In this document: one piece after another, positions 35,242 through 45,173 of the stretch
Numbering within the stretch: position 1 is the stretch's first letter
How the letters are laid out: each line of letters starts with the position of its first letter
Assembly (NCBI RefSeq): GCF_000170795.1
Contig: NZ_ABCM01000019.1
Location: 53,612 to 117,611 of the forward strand
Length of the DNA stretch: 64,000 bases
Origin: Pedobacter sp. BAL39
GTDB lineage: Bacteria; Bacteroidota; Bacteroidia; Sphingobacteriales; Sphingobacteriaceae
Direction of reading: 5' to 3'
The notes under the pieces: generated by a model
The model's input: the letters and a program-made list of their open reading frames with translations, nothing else
Databases searched by the model: none
What the model was told of the DNA's origin: nothing
Position numbers and translations under genes: made by a program

Positions 35242-37788
35242 TTATGACTTTGGATTCAGCGCGTTGTTAACGCGTACAAGTAAATCCTGCAGGTGGTACT
35301 TGCTCATGCCGGTAGCTGCCGGAATTGCTGCGCGGATGTCCTTTGCAAGCACCGACATTTGTGCACGGCTGATGCTGGACACGTCAGTACCCGTAGGATC
35401 TGCTGGTCTTGCCATTCCGGGGAAACCTGCCCCTTGTGGAGCTGCAGGTGCAGACATCAACCTGCTCAGGCTCTCGATATAGGCCTTCTGAAGATTTCTA
35501 CGGTAAACATCAATTGTTTTATGACTATAAAGCTCCGACCAGATGCCTGTTTTAAGATCAGCAAACAGATTGGTCGCGGTATAAGCTTTGTTGCCATCCA
35601 GAATCTCCGCGTTGATCAGCTTGGCGATCGTTGGTGCGGACAGTAATCTGCCTAACACACCTTTCTGTACGTTTTGGAAGACGTCAGTCGGATTGATACC
35701 AGTACGCTGGATCAGCGGTTTGTTGATCAACCAGGTTGGAGTACTGAACAACTGTGCATTCAGGAAGTTCATCGCTTCCTTTTGTCTGGCAAAAGGAACC
35801 GCCTGAAACGAAACTCCGGTTTCTTCCACTGTTTTCGGTGTACTATAGATACCAGCTACATTTTTGACCACATGTCCCATGTACCTGCCGTACTGACCTA
35901 CCAGTTCACTATATAATGTTTTGGCACTGCTATAGTCCTCATTTGCTTCCTTGCTCCAGGTAAGGATGTTTGGAAGAATACGTTTCAGGTTCTTGATGCC
36001 GTAGGTCGAAGCCAGCATGGCATTGTCTCCAAGATCTTCACTTTGGTTACGGGGATCATTTGGATCCATTTCCGTTCCGAAGGTCAGGCGTTTATTGGCC
36101 GATATCCTGTTGATGATGGTCTTGTTGGAATACGCAGCTTCATCCTGTGGAGCGGCATATTCAGGAAGCCATTTATAACCCCATTCTATCGCCCACATAT
36201 CATAATCGCCGATTCGTGGAAAAATGCCTTTTGTGCCGATGTGGTCTTCAGGCTGGGCAACATAGTTGAACCTCGCATAATCCATGATCGATGGTGTATG
36301 TCCATTTTTTTCCACCCAGGCTTTGTCCCTCAGCTTTTCTACAGGCACGGTAGCAGAAGAGCCGAAATTATGACGCAGTCCGAGGGTGTGCCCAACTTCG
36401 TGAGAAGATACGAAACGGATCAACTCACCCATCAGTTTATCGTCAAATGCCATTTTCCTGGCTGAAGGATCGATAGCTGATGCTTGGATGAAATACCAGT
36501 TTTTCAGCAGCAACATGATGTTATGGTACCAGTTTACGTGTGTTTCCAGGATTTCACCGGTACGTGGGTCATGTACATGAGGACCGCTTGCATTTGGGAT
36601 ATCTGAAGGTTTGTAAACGATCACGCTGTGTCTTGCATCGTCAATACTCCAGGTAGAGTCCTTAGGTGCTTCCAATGCCACAATAGCATTCTTAAAACCG
36701 GCCTTTTCAAAAGCCACCTGCCAGTCGTTCACCCCCTGAATAAGGTAGGGTACCCATTTTTTGGGGGTGGCGGGGTCTATGTAAAAAACTATTTGTTTTT
36801 TGGGCTCGACCAGTTCACCCTTTTTATATCTTTCAATATCTTCCTCTTTAGGCTCCAGCCTCCAGCGGGTAATCAGGGAAACATTCTTGATGCCCTGAGG
36901 ATCTGCATCAAAGTCAACATATCCCGTAGCAAAATAACCTACACGTGGATCAAAATAACGTGATTTCATTTGGTCCTTTGGCAGTAGTACCATAGAACTG
37001 TTCAGCTCATAGGTAGCAGGTACGGCGCTACCTCCGCCCCCACCCATTCCACCAGGCATTTGTGCAGGCATCTTGCTGTAGGTCTTTAACGTACGGATCT
37101 CAATATTCATCGGATAAGACCGGACCTCCTTAATGTAACTGCGATCTGCCATCAGTCCTCCCAATGAAAGCGCTTTCTTTGCTCCCGGATCAAAAAAGAA
37201 AATCTCATTATCTCCGTTCATGTATTCTGTGACATCGATAACAGAACCTTTGGCTCCCGAAACGGAATCCTTCGCATAAGCTTTAATGTCAAACGAAGCA
37301 ACCAATGGCTGCAGGTTAGAGTTCATCACTGATTTATACATCCCTTGTGCAGTCGTATCTTTTGAACGCTCACCATAAGAGATGCTCTTCAAGAACAACT
37401 TATTTCCAGGACCTTTCTCAAAAGAAATGACGTTATCCCCGATCTGGTCGCCACCATATCCCATCATTGATGCACGGTTCCCGGCAGCCGCTTTGCTGAT
37501 CCTGTTGACCGTAAGGATCTCACGAGTCAATAGAGAATCTGGAATTTCAAAGAAATACCGCTCCTCCACATTGTGAACTTTAAACAGCCCTTTGTCTGTT
37601 TTTGCTTTTGCTGTGATTACTTCGGCATAAGGTTTTGGCCCCGGGCCAGCGGGCGGCCTGTTCACTGCATTCGGATTTCCACCGGGAGCAGCGACAACAG
37701 GGGCACCTTTTTTAGGGTTTTTCTTTTGAGCATAGCCCTGATAACCGGCACATAGAAGTACCAGGGCGATCAAACTTAATTTTTTCAT
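35242..37788 (-). CDS. Zinc-dependent metalloprotease (DUF5117/DUF4953 type)
   Basis: An 848-residue exported protein with signal peptide (MKKLSLIALVLLCAGYQGYA) and a proline/glycine-rich segment. An N-terminal DUF5118-like part is followed by DUF5117 and a zinc peptidase domain with the metzincin motif HEVGHTLGLRHNF (about residue 453). Helix and Met-turn-like SIMDYARFNYV follows, as expected for the metzincin fold. It should degrade proteins outside the cytoplasm. It is downstream of the DsbD-N gene on the same strand, separated by a terminator hairpin. Confidence 0.92.
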   Translation of the reverse strand: MKKLSLIALVLLCAGYQGYAQKKNPKKGAPVVAAPGGNPNAVNRPPAGPGPKPYAEVITAKAKTDKGLFKVHNVEERYFFEIPDSLLTREILTVNRISKAAAGNRASMMGYGGDQIGDNVISFEKGPGNKLFLKSISYGERSKDTTAQGMYKSVMNSNLQPLVASFDIKAYAKDSVSGAKGSVIDVTEYMNGDNEIFFFDPGAKKALSLGGLMADRSYIKEVRSYPMNIEIRTLKTYSKMPAQMPGGMGGGGGSAVPATYELNSSMVLLPKDQMKSRYFDPRVGYFATGYVDFDADPQGIKNVSLITRWRLEPKEEDIERYKKGELVEPKKQIVFYIDPATPKKWVPYLIQGVNDWQVAFEKAGFKNAIVALEAPKDSTWSIDDARHSVIVYKPSDIPNASGPHVHDPRTGEILETHVNWYHNIMLLLKNWYFIQASAIDPSARKMAFDDKLMGELIRFVSSHEVGHTLGLRHNFGSSATVPVEKLRDKAWVEKNGHTPSIMDYARFNYVAQPEDHIGTKGIFPRIGDYDMWAIEWGYKWLPEYAAPQDEAAYSNKTIINRISANKRLTFGTEMDPNDPRNQSEDLGDNAMLASTYGIKNLKRILPNILTWSKEANEDYSSAKTLYSELVGQYGRYMGHVVKNVAGIYSTPKTVEETGVSFQAVPFARQKEAMNFLNAQLFSTPTWLINKPLIQRTGINPTDVFQNVQKGVLGRLLSAPTIAKLINAEILDGNKAYTATNLFADLKTGIWSELYSHKTIDVYRRNLQKAYIESLSRLMSAPAAPQGAGFPGMARPADPTGTDVSSISRAQMSVLAKDIRAAIPAATGMSKYHLQDLLVRVNNALNPKS

Positions 37789-37845
37789 TTAGTTGTTCGT
37801 GGTTTTTAATTGATATTGTTTGGAGTTTTGTTCGGCGTGGTGTAA

Positions 37846-37877
37846 AAAACAAGGCCGGTATTCACCGACCTTGTTTT
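37846..37877 (-). terminator. Rho-independent terminator after the DsbD-N gene
   Basis: A 14-bp stem with one mismatch and a 4-base loop; on the minus strand it is followed by a run of seven T. It lies downstream of the gene ending at 37947 and upstream of the metalloprotease start. Confidence 0.85.
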
Positions 37878-37946
37878 CAGCTCAGAATGCCAGTCAGGAA
37901 ACCGGGGTTCTGAAATTCGCTGTAAGTAAATCCTCTGGTCAGAAGA

Positions 37947-38393
37947 CTATTTTACAGGAATAGAGAATTCGATAGTTTCTGGCGGAAGACACTGTTTGTC
38001 ATCACAAACCATAAACTCTAAGCTACCTTTTACAGTAGCCGTTTTTGCATTTAACTTCACCTTTTGCTGAAAGATTACCGATTTCTCAAAATAGGTAAGG
38101 TTCATATCAAAGGCTTTCTCAAATTTAACAATGCCCTTAGGCTCTACCGTTTTACCCACCAGTTTGTACGCACTCGAAGGCGTAAACTGGAATGATGTTT
38201 TTACCGGTCCACCATCAGCAATGTTTTGAGAGTAAAGGTGCCATCCCTCATCAACTGTTGCTTTCAAATACAAAACAGCTTCAGTAGCTGATGTTTTTTT
38301 TGCCGCATAGCTCCACTTCACCGGTTTGAGGATCTGGCTGCTTGCAGAAAAACTTAGGAATAATCCTGCAGCGAGTAAGAATAGGTTTTTCAT
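37947..38393 (-). CDS. DsbD N-terminal-domain protein
   Basis: A 148-residue exported protein (signal peptide MKNLFLLAAGLFLSFSASSQ) consisting of a single DsbD N-terminal (DsbD-alpha) immunoglobulin-like domain: DEGWHLYSQNI, then MVCDDKQCLPPETIEFSI with the two redox cysteines spaced as CxxxxC plus the PPE that is typical of the domain. In DsbD this domain passes electrons to periplasmic partners, but here the membrane and thioredoxin-like parts are absent. It may be a stand-alone periplasmic redox carrier. Confidence 0.88.
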   Translation of the reverse strand: MKNLFLLAAGLFLSFSASSQILKPVKWSYAAKKTSATEAVLYLKATVDEGWHLYSQNIADGGPVKTSFQFTPSSAYKLVGKTVEPKGIVKFEKAFDMNLTYFEKSVIFQQKVKLNAKTATVKGSLEFMVCDDKQCLPPETIEFSIPVK

Positions 38394-38414
38394 TTATTGT
38401 TTTTTTATGTGTTA

Positions 38415-38422
38415 CAAACTTA
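38415..38422 (-). promoter_or_regulatory. -7 element for the DsbD-N gene
   Basis: On the minus strand TAAGTTTG fits TAnnTTTG and lies 21 bases before the start codon. No convincing -33 TTTG is seen. Confidence 0.4.
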
Positions 38423-38606
38423 TATAAAATTGCCGCAGCCTGTAGGCTGTTTTTTGTCAAATAAGACGACAAAAGCGTTGAATAGTTTAATTGCAAATGC
38501 AATAATATCGTCAGCCTTAATCTACAATTGACGCCAATGTTAGATAATTCCCTTTAAAATGGATAGTTTATGATATAAAAATTACAGTAGATGAAAAATA
38601 TCCCCC

Positions 38607-40040
38607 TTAAAATCCCCCGCCCAGAGCTCGATATAAAGAAACTGCAGCAGTCAGTCTTTCGGTTCTGATGGTTGCCAGGTCAAGTTCGCTTTGCAACGAA
38701 TTGCTTTGGGCAGTAATCACCTCCAGATAGTTTGCCATGCCATTTTTAAATAGCAATCCAGCGTTTCTCAGGGCTTGGTTTAAGGTCAGTGTTCTTCTTG
38801 ATGCAATGTCAAACTGAAGGTTTAACTTCTCTATCCGCACCAGCTCATCCGACACCTCGCCGGCAGCAACGAGCACCGATTGACGAAACTGGATCACTGT
38901 TTTCTCCCGTTCGATCAGGGAGCGTTCATAGTTGGTGCGTAACATCCTGCGTTGAAAGATGGGCTGGGTAAGTCCGCCGGCGACTGTACCGAACAGAGAG
39001 GCGGGCATGGTAAACCAGTTGCTCGCTTTAAACGAATTCAGTCCACCGGCTGCGGTGATTGTTAATGAAGGATAAAGGTTTGCTTTCGAAACTCCAACCT
39101 CAGCATTTGCAATGTTGAGCTGAAGCTCGGCACTTCTTACATCAGGCCTTCTTGCGACCATCTCGGAAGGCACTCCTGCTGTCAGCGTTCCATCTAACGG
39201 AACCTCCGCCAGACTGCTGCTTCTTGAGATACTGCCAGGGAAATTTCCGGTAAGTATACGGATCCCATTTTCCTGTACCGCAATCTGTTGCTCCAGCGAG
39301 GGGATTAGCTGTGCTGCCACCATCTGCTGCGCCTCGGCCTGCTGGATCGCTAATGAAGTCACCTGACCTGCACTGTACTGCATCCTGATGATGTTCAGGG
39401 TGCTGTCATTCAGACTAAGGTTTCTTTTTGCAATTGCCAATTGCGCATCCAGCATCATCAGCCTGTAGTATCCACTGGCAATGCTGGCAACCAGCCTGGT
39501 TTGAATCGCTTTTTTTGCTTCTGTGGTTTGCAGATAGCCCGCAAGCGCAGCCTGCTTTCTGCTCTTTATCTTACTCCAGATATCAGCCTCCCAGCTCAGC
39601 CCCAGATTTGCGTTATAATCTTCGACGTGACTGGTGTTCAGAAACTGACTTGTACTGAGGCCATTCAAGCTATTGTCGGAAGGCCTGTTTGAATTGGCCG
39701 TAACCTGCAGGTTCAGCTGAGGCAGATTGCCCAGACGGGACTGCTTATAATTCAGCTCTGCAGACTCCATATTCTTCAACGCTACTTGTAAGTCGTTGTT
39801 TTTCAACAACGCTGTATCCAGCAACGACTGGAGGTGAGGGTCTTTAAAGAACTCCTTTACAGACAGCCTGGCGACACTTGATGTGTCGCCGGTAGTGTTT
39901 ACATTCCTGAAAGTCTCAGGGATGCTGTCTTTGGGGATGGAGAGGTCTTTGGATACTTTACAACCTGCCAGAACTACCAGTAGCAATATCGGGACAAGTT
40001 TATGAACAGACATACTCATATTTTTATCAATTGATTTCAT
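38607..40040 (-). CDS. RND efflux outer-membrane lipoprotein (TolC/OprM family)
   Basis: A 477-residue protein with lipobox (VVLAGC, Cys27 from the first Met) and two OEP repeats of the TolC family: NLGLSWEADIWSKIKSRKQAALAGY in the first and ARRPDVRSAELQLNIANAEVGVSKANLYPSLTI in the second, the classic NodT/OprM signature. It forms the outer channel of a tripartite pump. The start at 40040 is 6 bases after the inner-membrane gene, and 40019 is an alternative. It is the third gene of the efflux operon. Confidence 0.93.
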   Translation of the reverse strand: MKSIDKNMSMSVHKLVPILLLVVLAGCKVSKDLSIPKDSIPETFRNVNTTGDTSSVARLSVKEFFKDPHLQSLLDTALLKNNDLQVALKNMESAELNYKQSRLGNLPQLNLQVTANSNRPSDNSLNGLSTSQFLNTSHVEDYNANLGLSWEADIWSKIKSRKQAALAGYLQTTEAKKAIQTRLVASIASGYYRLMMLDAQLAIAKRNLSLNDSTLNIIRMQYSAGQVTSLAIQQAEAQQMVAAQLIPSLEQQIAVQENGIRILTGNFPGSISRSSSLAEVPLDGTLTAGVPSEMVARRPDVRSAELQLNIANAEVGVSKANLYPSLTITAAGGLNSFKASNWFTMPASLFGTVAGGLTQPIFQRRMLRTNYERSLIEREKTVIQFRQSVLVAAGEVSDELVRIEKLNLQFDIASRRTLTLNQALRNAGLLFKNGMANYLEVITAQSNSLQSELDLATIRTERLTAAVSLYRALGGGF

Positions 40041-40046
40041 GATGTA

Positions 40047-43000
40047 TTAAGAATAGATAATTGTCGCCTCTGGGTTTATTTTCACCTCAGGGCCGGATGC
40101 ATTTTTTGTCGTTGGCTGACCGCTGATTTTCTCCTGCAGGTATTGAAAGATGATGAACAGTACAGGGATGATAAACAGACCCAGTACTACTCCAAACACC
40201 ATCCCTCCTGCTGCACCGATACTGATGGAATGGTTCCCCAGTGCTGAAGGGCCTGAGGCACTCATCATCGGTACCAGTCCGACTATAAAGGCAAGTGAAG
40301 TCATGATGATTGGTCTTAACCTAAGCTTGGCTGCTTCCAATGCCGCCGAGGTAAGGCTCTTGCCATTTTTTCTCCGCTGAACTGCATACTCGACAATCAG
40401 GATGGCATTCTTGGCAAGTAACCCAATGAGCATGACAAGGGCAACTTGGACATAGATGTTGTTCTCTATTCCGGCAAAACCGATTGCTGCAAAGACACCG
40501 AAGATACCTGTAGGAATAGAAAGTACAACCGCCAAAGGAAGGATGTAACTTTCATATTGCGCCGATAGCAGGAAGTAAACAAACAGCAGACAAAGACCAA
40601 AAATAATCGCAGACTGCCCGCCTGAAGAAATCTCCTCTTTGGTAAGACCGGTGAACTCAAAAGAATAACCCAGAGGAAGGTGTTTTTGAGCCACTTCTTC
40701 TACAGCTTTAATTGCATCTCCAGAACTATAGCCTGGTTTTGCCACTGCATTTACGCCAATAGAATTGAAAAGATTGTATCGCGAGGCGGTTTCCGCTCCA
40801 TAAACCCGCTTAAGACTTACCAATGTATTGATGGGTACCATCTCTCCCTGCCGGTTTTTTACAAAAACAGCATCCATAGCCGAAATATCGGCCCTTTCAG
40901 CCACATCGGCTTGCACCATCACCCGGTAGTATTTACCAAACCTGTTAAAGTCAGAGGCCTGTGCACTACCAAAATAGGCCTGCATGGTCTGTAAGATATC
41001 CTTTACACTCACGCCAAGTTGTTCCGCTTTGATGTCGTCAACCTGTAGCTCAAGCTGCGGATAGTCTGCTTTAAAAGTGGTAAATGCCACTGCAATTTCC
41101 TCCCTTTTCATCAATTCAGCAAGGAAGTTATTCGAGAGGTTGCTGAACTTATCCAGCTTACCACCGGTTTTATCCTGTAATACAATATCAAGACCGTCAA
41201 CATTACTAAATCCCGGGACAGTAGGAAAGGTGAATACGAAGAAGCTGGCACCTTTGATTGAACCCAGTTTCATGCGTATATCTCCCATGATGTCATTGAT
41301 GTTTTTTAACTTACCACGCTCCTCAGTCGGTTTCAGCAACACAAATGCTACACCTGCTGAAGGACTGGTGGATTGTGTCAAGATGTTGAAGCCTGAAAGG
41401 ACGTTCAACAAACGATTGGATTCCATTGGCATCAGGATTCCCTCTGCCTCTTTTAATACGGCCGTGGTGCGGTCCAGCGAAGCTCCTGCCGGCATGGAAA
41501 GGGCGATCGCGATAAATCCCTGATCCTCTGAAGGAATAAATCCCGTAGGTGTTCTTTTCACCATCCATACTGTAGAGAGCGTAACCAATAACAATCCGGT
41601 TAGCCCTACCCATTTATGGCGGATCAAAAACCTCAGGGCTGACATATATTTACTGGTCAACCTGTTAAAGCCTGTGTTAAAACCCAGAAAGAAGCGCTGA
41701 GAAAAACTGCGCTGTACGGGCTTGCCATGACTCTCGTGATGGACATTTTTCAAAAATAAAGCGCACAATGCAGGACTCAAAGTCAGCGCATTTACTGCGG
41801 ATATCACAATTGCAATGGCCAGGGTAAACGCAAACTGGCGGTAGAACACTCCTGTTGAGCCTTCCATAAAACCTACCGGTAAAAATACCGCCGACATCAC
41901 CAGTGTGATGGAGATGATGGCTCCTGTAATCTCCTGCATTGCTGAAGCTGTTGCCTCCTTAGGGGGCAGATTTTCATACTCCATTTTCGCATGGACCGCT
42001 TCAACGACTACGATTGCGTCATCGACCACAATACCGATGGCAAGTACGAGCGCAAAAAGTGTCAGCAGGTTGATGGAGAACCCGAACACCTGCATAAAGA
42101 AAAATGTACCGACAATCGCTACCGGGACTGCGATGGCTGGAATTAAGGTAGACCTGAAGTCCTGAAGAAAAACGAACACCACGATAAAAACCAGGATAAA
42201 CGCCTCGATCAGCGTATGCTTCACCTGATCAATAGATTGATCGAGAGAGACTTTTGTACTGTATAAAACGTGGTATTTTACGCCCTTAGGGAAATCCTTT
42301 GAGGCCTTTTTCATGAAGTTGTCAATGGATATCTGAATCTCGTTTGCATTTGAGCCGGCCAATTGTAATATGCCGATGTCTACCCCTGGCTTGCCATTGA
42401 TGCGGGTAAGACTTCCGTAGGTATACGCGCCAAACTCGACGCGTGCAACATCTTTCAACCTCAGCACAGAGCCATCTGCATTTGACCTGATGACCATGTT
42501 TTCATAGTCCTTGGGCTGATTTAACTTTCCTTTATACTTGATGACATATTCAAAAGCGTTATTGCTGCTTTCACCGAATTTTCCGGGTGCAGCCTCCAGG
42601 TTTTTGGATTGTATGGCAGCCATGACCTCATTGGGCATGAGCTTGTAGGTGGCCATCTGCGTAGGATTAAGCCACACGCGCATCGAATAGTCTTTACTGC
42701 CTCCAAAAATTGAAGCTGACCCTACACCGGGGATACGTTTGATCTCCGGGATCAGGTTAATCTGCGCGTAATTCGCCATAAAAATCTGATCGTAGTCAGA
42801 CGAATTTTCCGTATAAAGATCCAGCACCATGATCAGGCTGTTCTGCTGTTTGGCTGTTGTGATACCTGCCTGAACAACCTCAGAAGGAAGCTGGCTGGTA
42901 GCCTGCGAAACCCTGTTCTGGACGTTCACCGCCGCCTGATCCGGATCGGTGCCCAGTTTGAAATATACAGTGATGACAAGTGAACCATCATTACTGGCAG

Positions 43001-43241
43001 TAGAACTCATGTAGCTCATATTTTCCACGCCGTTAATAGACTCTTCAAGCGATGGTGCCACCGAACGAAGTACCGTTTCGGCATTTGCTCCGGGGTAAAG
43101 TGCCGTTACCTGTACCGCGGGAGGGGCGATATCTGGAAATTGCTGTAAGGGCAGTTTACTCAGCCCGAGTACACCAAATATGACCAGTAAGATAGAGATC
43201 ACAGTAGCAAGGACTGGTCTCTGAATAAATATTTTAAACAT
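40047..43241 (-). CDS. RND family inner-membrane efflux transporter (AcrB/HAE1 type)
   Basis: A 1064-residue proton-driven pump with the two-fold repeat of six membrane helices each and large periplasmic loops. GIVVDDAIVVVEAV carries the paired aspartates of TM4 that relay protons, and later GLLAKNAILIVEYAVQRRK is the equivalent of TM10. Other signatures are FIPSEDQGF, and ISIGAAGGMVFGVVLGLFIIPVLF near the C-terminus. HAE1 pumps typically export hydrophobic drugs and detergents. It overlaps nothing but is packed between the adaptor and outer-channel genes with gaps of 8 and 6 bases. Confidence 0.95.
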   Translation of the reverse strand: MFKIFIQRPVLATVISILLVIFGVLGLSKLPLQQFPDIAPPAVQVTALYPGANAETVLRSVAPSLEESINGVENMSYMSSTASNDGSLVITVYFKLGTDPDQAAVNVQNRVSQATSQLPSEVVQAGITTAKQQNSLIMVLDLYTENSSDYDQIFMANYAQINLIPEIKRIPGVGSASIFGGSKDYSMRVWLNPTQMATYKLMPNEVMAAIQSKNLEAAPGKFGESSNNAFEYVIKYKGKLNQPKDYENMVIRSNADGSVLRLKDVARVEFGAYTYGSLTRINGKPGVDIGILQLAGSNANEIQISIDNFMKKASKDFPKGVKYHVLYSTKVSLDQSIDQVKHTLIEAFILVFIVVFVFLQDFRSTLIPAIAVPVAIVGTFFFMQVFGFSINLLTLFALVLAIGIVVDDAIVVVEAVHAKMEYENLPPKEATASAMQEITGAIISITLVMSAVFLPVGFMEGSTGVFYRQFAFTLAIAIVISAVNALTLSPALCALFLKNVHHESHGKPVQRSFSQRFFLGFNTGFNRLTSKYMSALRFLIRHKWVGLTGLLLVTLSTVWMVKRTPTGFIPSEDQGFIAIALSMPAGASLDRTTAVLKEAEGILMPMESNRLLNVLSGFNILTQSTSPSAGVAFVLLKPTEERGKLKNINDIMGDIRMKLGSIKGASFFVFTFPTVPGFSNVDGLDIVLQDKTGGKLDKFSNLSNNFLAELMKREEIAVAFTTFKADYPQLELQVDDIKAEQLGVSVKDILQTMQAYFGSAQASDFNRFGKYYRVMVQADVAERADISAMDAVFVKNRQGEMVPINTLVSLKRVYGAETASRYNLFNSIGVNAVAKPGYSSGDAIKAVEEVAQKHLPLGYSFEFTGLTKEEISSGGQSAIIFGLCLLFVYFLLSAQYESYILPLAVVLSIPTGIFGVFAAIGFAGIENNIYVQVALVMLIGLLAKNAILIVEYAVQRRKNGKSLTSAALEAAKLRLRPIIMTSLAFIVGLVPMMSASGPSALGNHSISIGAAGGMVFGVVLGLFIIPVLFIIFQYLQEKISGQPTTKNASGPEVKINPEATIIYS

Positions 43242-43249
43242 GATAGATT

Positions 43250-44386
43250 TTAATTAACAGCTACTTTTAATGTTGATTCTTTTGAAATTTCCGGCTTGAC
43301 GGCATCTCCGTCCTTTAACAAGTCCATACCTTTAGCCACAATGCGGTCTCCTGTTTTTAAGCCATTACTGATCAAGTAATTGGTACCGCTCATGCCAATT
43401 ACTTTAACCGGCTGCCTGGACACCTTATTGTCTTTATCCAGGGTATACACGAAAACTTTATCCTGCATCTCAACGGTGGCCGACTGAGGGATCAAAATCG
43501 TTCCTTCATGTTGCAGGCTCAGTCTTACCGTTCCCGTGTTTCCGGAGCGTAGTACACCTTTATCATTTGAAAAGGTTGCCCTCAGCGTGATTGCCCCGGT
43601 GTTCTTATCGAACTGGCCATCTACCATATCGATGTGTCCTTTGTGGGCATAAGCCTGATTATCCGTCAACAGCAATGATACAGGCGGCAGTTTTTTTAAG
43701 TTTCCTGTAGATGCAGCATTATCATACTTCGCATTGAAAGCAACAAAGTCGGCTTCAGCAAGTGAAAAGTAAACATGAACCTCATGTACATCAGAAAGTT
43801 GCGTTAGAGGCATTGGGTCTGCAGCGGAAACCAGACTTCCTTGTTTTTTAGGCAAGCGGCCAATGTATCCGCTTACAGGAGCCTTGATCAAAGTATAGCC
43901 TAGGTTGATCTGAGCAGTGGCGACTGTAGCTTTGGCCTGCGAAACAGTAGCCAGCGCAATCTGGTGTGCTGTTTTCGCCGACTGCAGCTGAATCTCTGAC
44001 ACAACCTTATTTTGCACCAGTGGAAGGAGTTTATCGATTTCCAGCTGAGCATTTAATACAGATGCTTCCGCTGCGCGCAGATTGGCCTTTGCATTATTCA
44101 ATTGCTCGCGATAGGGAAGCTCATTGATTTTGAATAACGGCTGACCAGCCTTAACAGCCGCACCTTCGTTCACATAGAGGTGTTCCAGATAACCGCTGAC
44201 CTGCGGGCGGATCTCTACGTCCACTGCTCCTTGTATAGAAGCGGGATAATCAAGGAAAGTAGTTTCCGTAGAAGTATTGATGGCAATTACCGGTAGACTT
44301 TGCGCTGCCGGTGCAGCAACCTGCAGCTTTTCATTGGAGCAGCTGTACAGAAAAGATATGGCGATAAGTAGCGTTGTTGCTTTCAT
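43250..44386 (-). CDS. RND efflux periplasmic adaptor (AcrA/HlyD family)
   Basis: A 378-residue lipoprotein adaptor: lipobox (LYSC, Cys16), barrel-sandwich hybrid domain (PQVSGYLEHLYVNEGAAVKAGQPLFKI and INLGYTLIKAPVSGYIGRLPKKQGSLVS), an alpha hairpin between them and a beta barrel with membrane-proximal domain (VYTLDKDNKVSRQPVKVIGM). It links inner pump and outer channel. Start chosen at 44386, where the signal peptide begins; the frame runs to 44446 and would include an operator-like palindrome. First gene of the efflux operon. Confidence 0.94.
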   Translation of the reverse strand: MKATTLLIAISFLYSCSNEKLQVAAPAAQSLPVIAINTSTETTFLDYPASIQGAVDVEIRPQVSGYLEHLYVNEGAAVKAGQPLFKINELPYREQLNNAKANLRAAEASVLNAQLEIDKLLPLVQNKVVSEIQLQSAKTAHQIALATVSQAKATVATAQINLGYTLIKAPVSGYIGRLPKKQGSLVSAADPMPLTQLSDVHEVHVYFSLAEADFVAFNAKYDNAASTGNLKKLPPVSLLLTDNQAYAHKGHIDMVDGQFDKNTGAITLRATFSNDKGVLRSGNTGTVRLSLQHEGTILIPQSATVEMQDKVFVYTLDKDNKVSRQPVKVIGMSGTNYLISNGLKTGDRIVAKGMDLLKDGDAVKPEISKESTLKVAVN

Positions 44387-44402
44387 AACGTTATTAGATC
44401 GT

Positions 44403-44415
44403 TTAACAGTGTTAA
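44403..44415. promoter_or_regulatory. Operator-like palindrome (site 1) upstream of efflux operon
   Basis: TTAACAGTGTTAA, a perfect 6+1+6 palindrome, 17 bases before the adaptor start codon. The same 13-mer recurs at 44491 and a near copy at 45174. Confidence 0.75.
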
Positions 44416-44489
44416 GTGCTTTGGCGTAAAAGGGTAAATATTTCATATGATTTGTTTGTATGTGCGAATTGTATAACGAGTTTAAGTCA

Positions 44490-44504
44490 TTTAACAGTGT
44501 TAAA
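44490..44504. promoter_or_regulatory. Operator-like palindrome (site 2) upstream of efflux operon
   Basis: TTTAACAGTGTTAAA contains the same 13-mer as site 1, 104 bases upstream of the adaptor start and just beyond the tetR terminator. It probably overlaps the operon promoter. A shorter related palindrome, GACACTGTC, follows at 44506-44514. Confidence 0.75.
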
Positions 44505-44514
44505 CGACACTGTC

Positions 44515-44538
44515 AAAAAAACCAGGGCTTTCCCTGGC
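44515..44538 (-). terminator. Rho-independent terminator of the tetR gene
   Basis: CCAGGG-CTTT-CCCTGG (44522-44537) followed on the minus strand by seven T (44515-44521). It lies 10 bases after the stop of the TetR gene and separates it from the efflux promoter. Confidence 0.88.
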
Positions 44539-44547
44539 ACGTGTTAT

Positions 44548-45147
44548 TTAATTATCTATAAATTTTATGATGCCCTTAAGGGCGTCACTAAGAATATGTT
44601 GATTGGTTTCATTGTCGGTACCTTTCCTGACGAAATTAATGGAGATCAATCCATGCACAACAGACCAGAATGTAAAATACTTTCGGTTGACCAATCGCTC
44701 ATCCGGTGGATTATCAGTCATTAGTTCCTTAATGGCATCACTTATGATTCTTTTGCTGGCTTCTGCTTCCGGAAATGTCTTCATCAGCTCACAACAGTTC
44801 ATGTCCACACCGTACATCAACTGATAGAGTTCTTTGTATTTAAATGCAAAATTCCAATAAGCCATCCACATCTGTTCCAGCTGATCTTCAACGCGTTCAT
44901 GTTTGCTTTTTGCAGCTGTTAGTTCTTGATTCAAAATCACATAACCTCTTCTGGTGAGTTCGAGAAGAATCCCCTCTTTATTATCAAAGTACTCATAAAT
45001 GATAGGTGCGGTATATTCGATTTTATCCGCAATCTTTCTCATGCTCAATGCCTGCCACCCATCTTCTTTCACGATATCAAGTGCCGCATCCAAAATGTTC
45101 AGGCGGGTCTCATCTTTCAATCGCTGTATCCGTTCTTTACTTCCCAT
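44548..45147 (-). CDS. TetR/AcrR family transcriptional regulator
   Basis: A 199-residue repressor. The N-terminal helix-turn-helix is intact (RLNILDAALDIVKEDGWQALSMRKIADKIEYTAPIIYEYFDNKEG, residues about 14-58), and the C-terminal ligand-binding half is of the WHG type (YWNFAFKYKELYQLMYG). It lies directly upstream of the efflux operon on the same strand. Palindromes before both its own gene and the operon suggest it represses both until a pump substrate binds. Confidence 0.93.
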   Translation of the reverse strand: MGSKERIQRLKDETRLNILDAALDIVKEDGWQALSMRKIADKIEYTAPIIYEYFDNKEGILLELTRRGYVILNQELTAAKSKHERVEDQLEQMWMAYWNFAFKYKELYQLMYGVDMNCCELMKTFPEAEASKRIISDAIKELMTDNPPDERLVNRKYFTFWSVVHGLISINFVRKGTDNETNQHILSDALKGIIKFIDN

Positions 45148-45173
45148 TATATGATGTAAATAAGCGTAAATAA

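Noticed and set aside
38436..38455. Plus-strand hairpin with T-run (CAGCC-TGTA-GGCTG-TTTTTT).
   Set aside because: The stem is only 5-6 bp and there is no plus-strand gene upstream that it could terminate.
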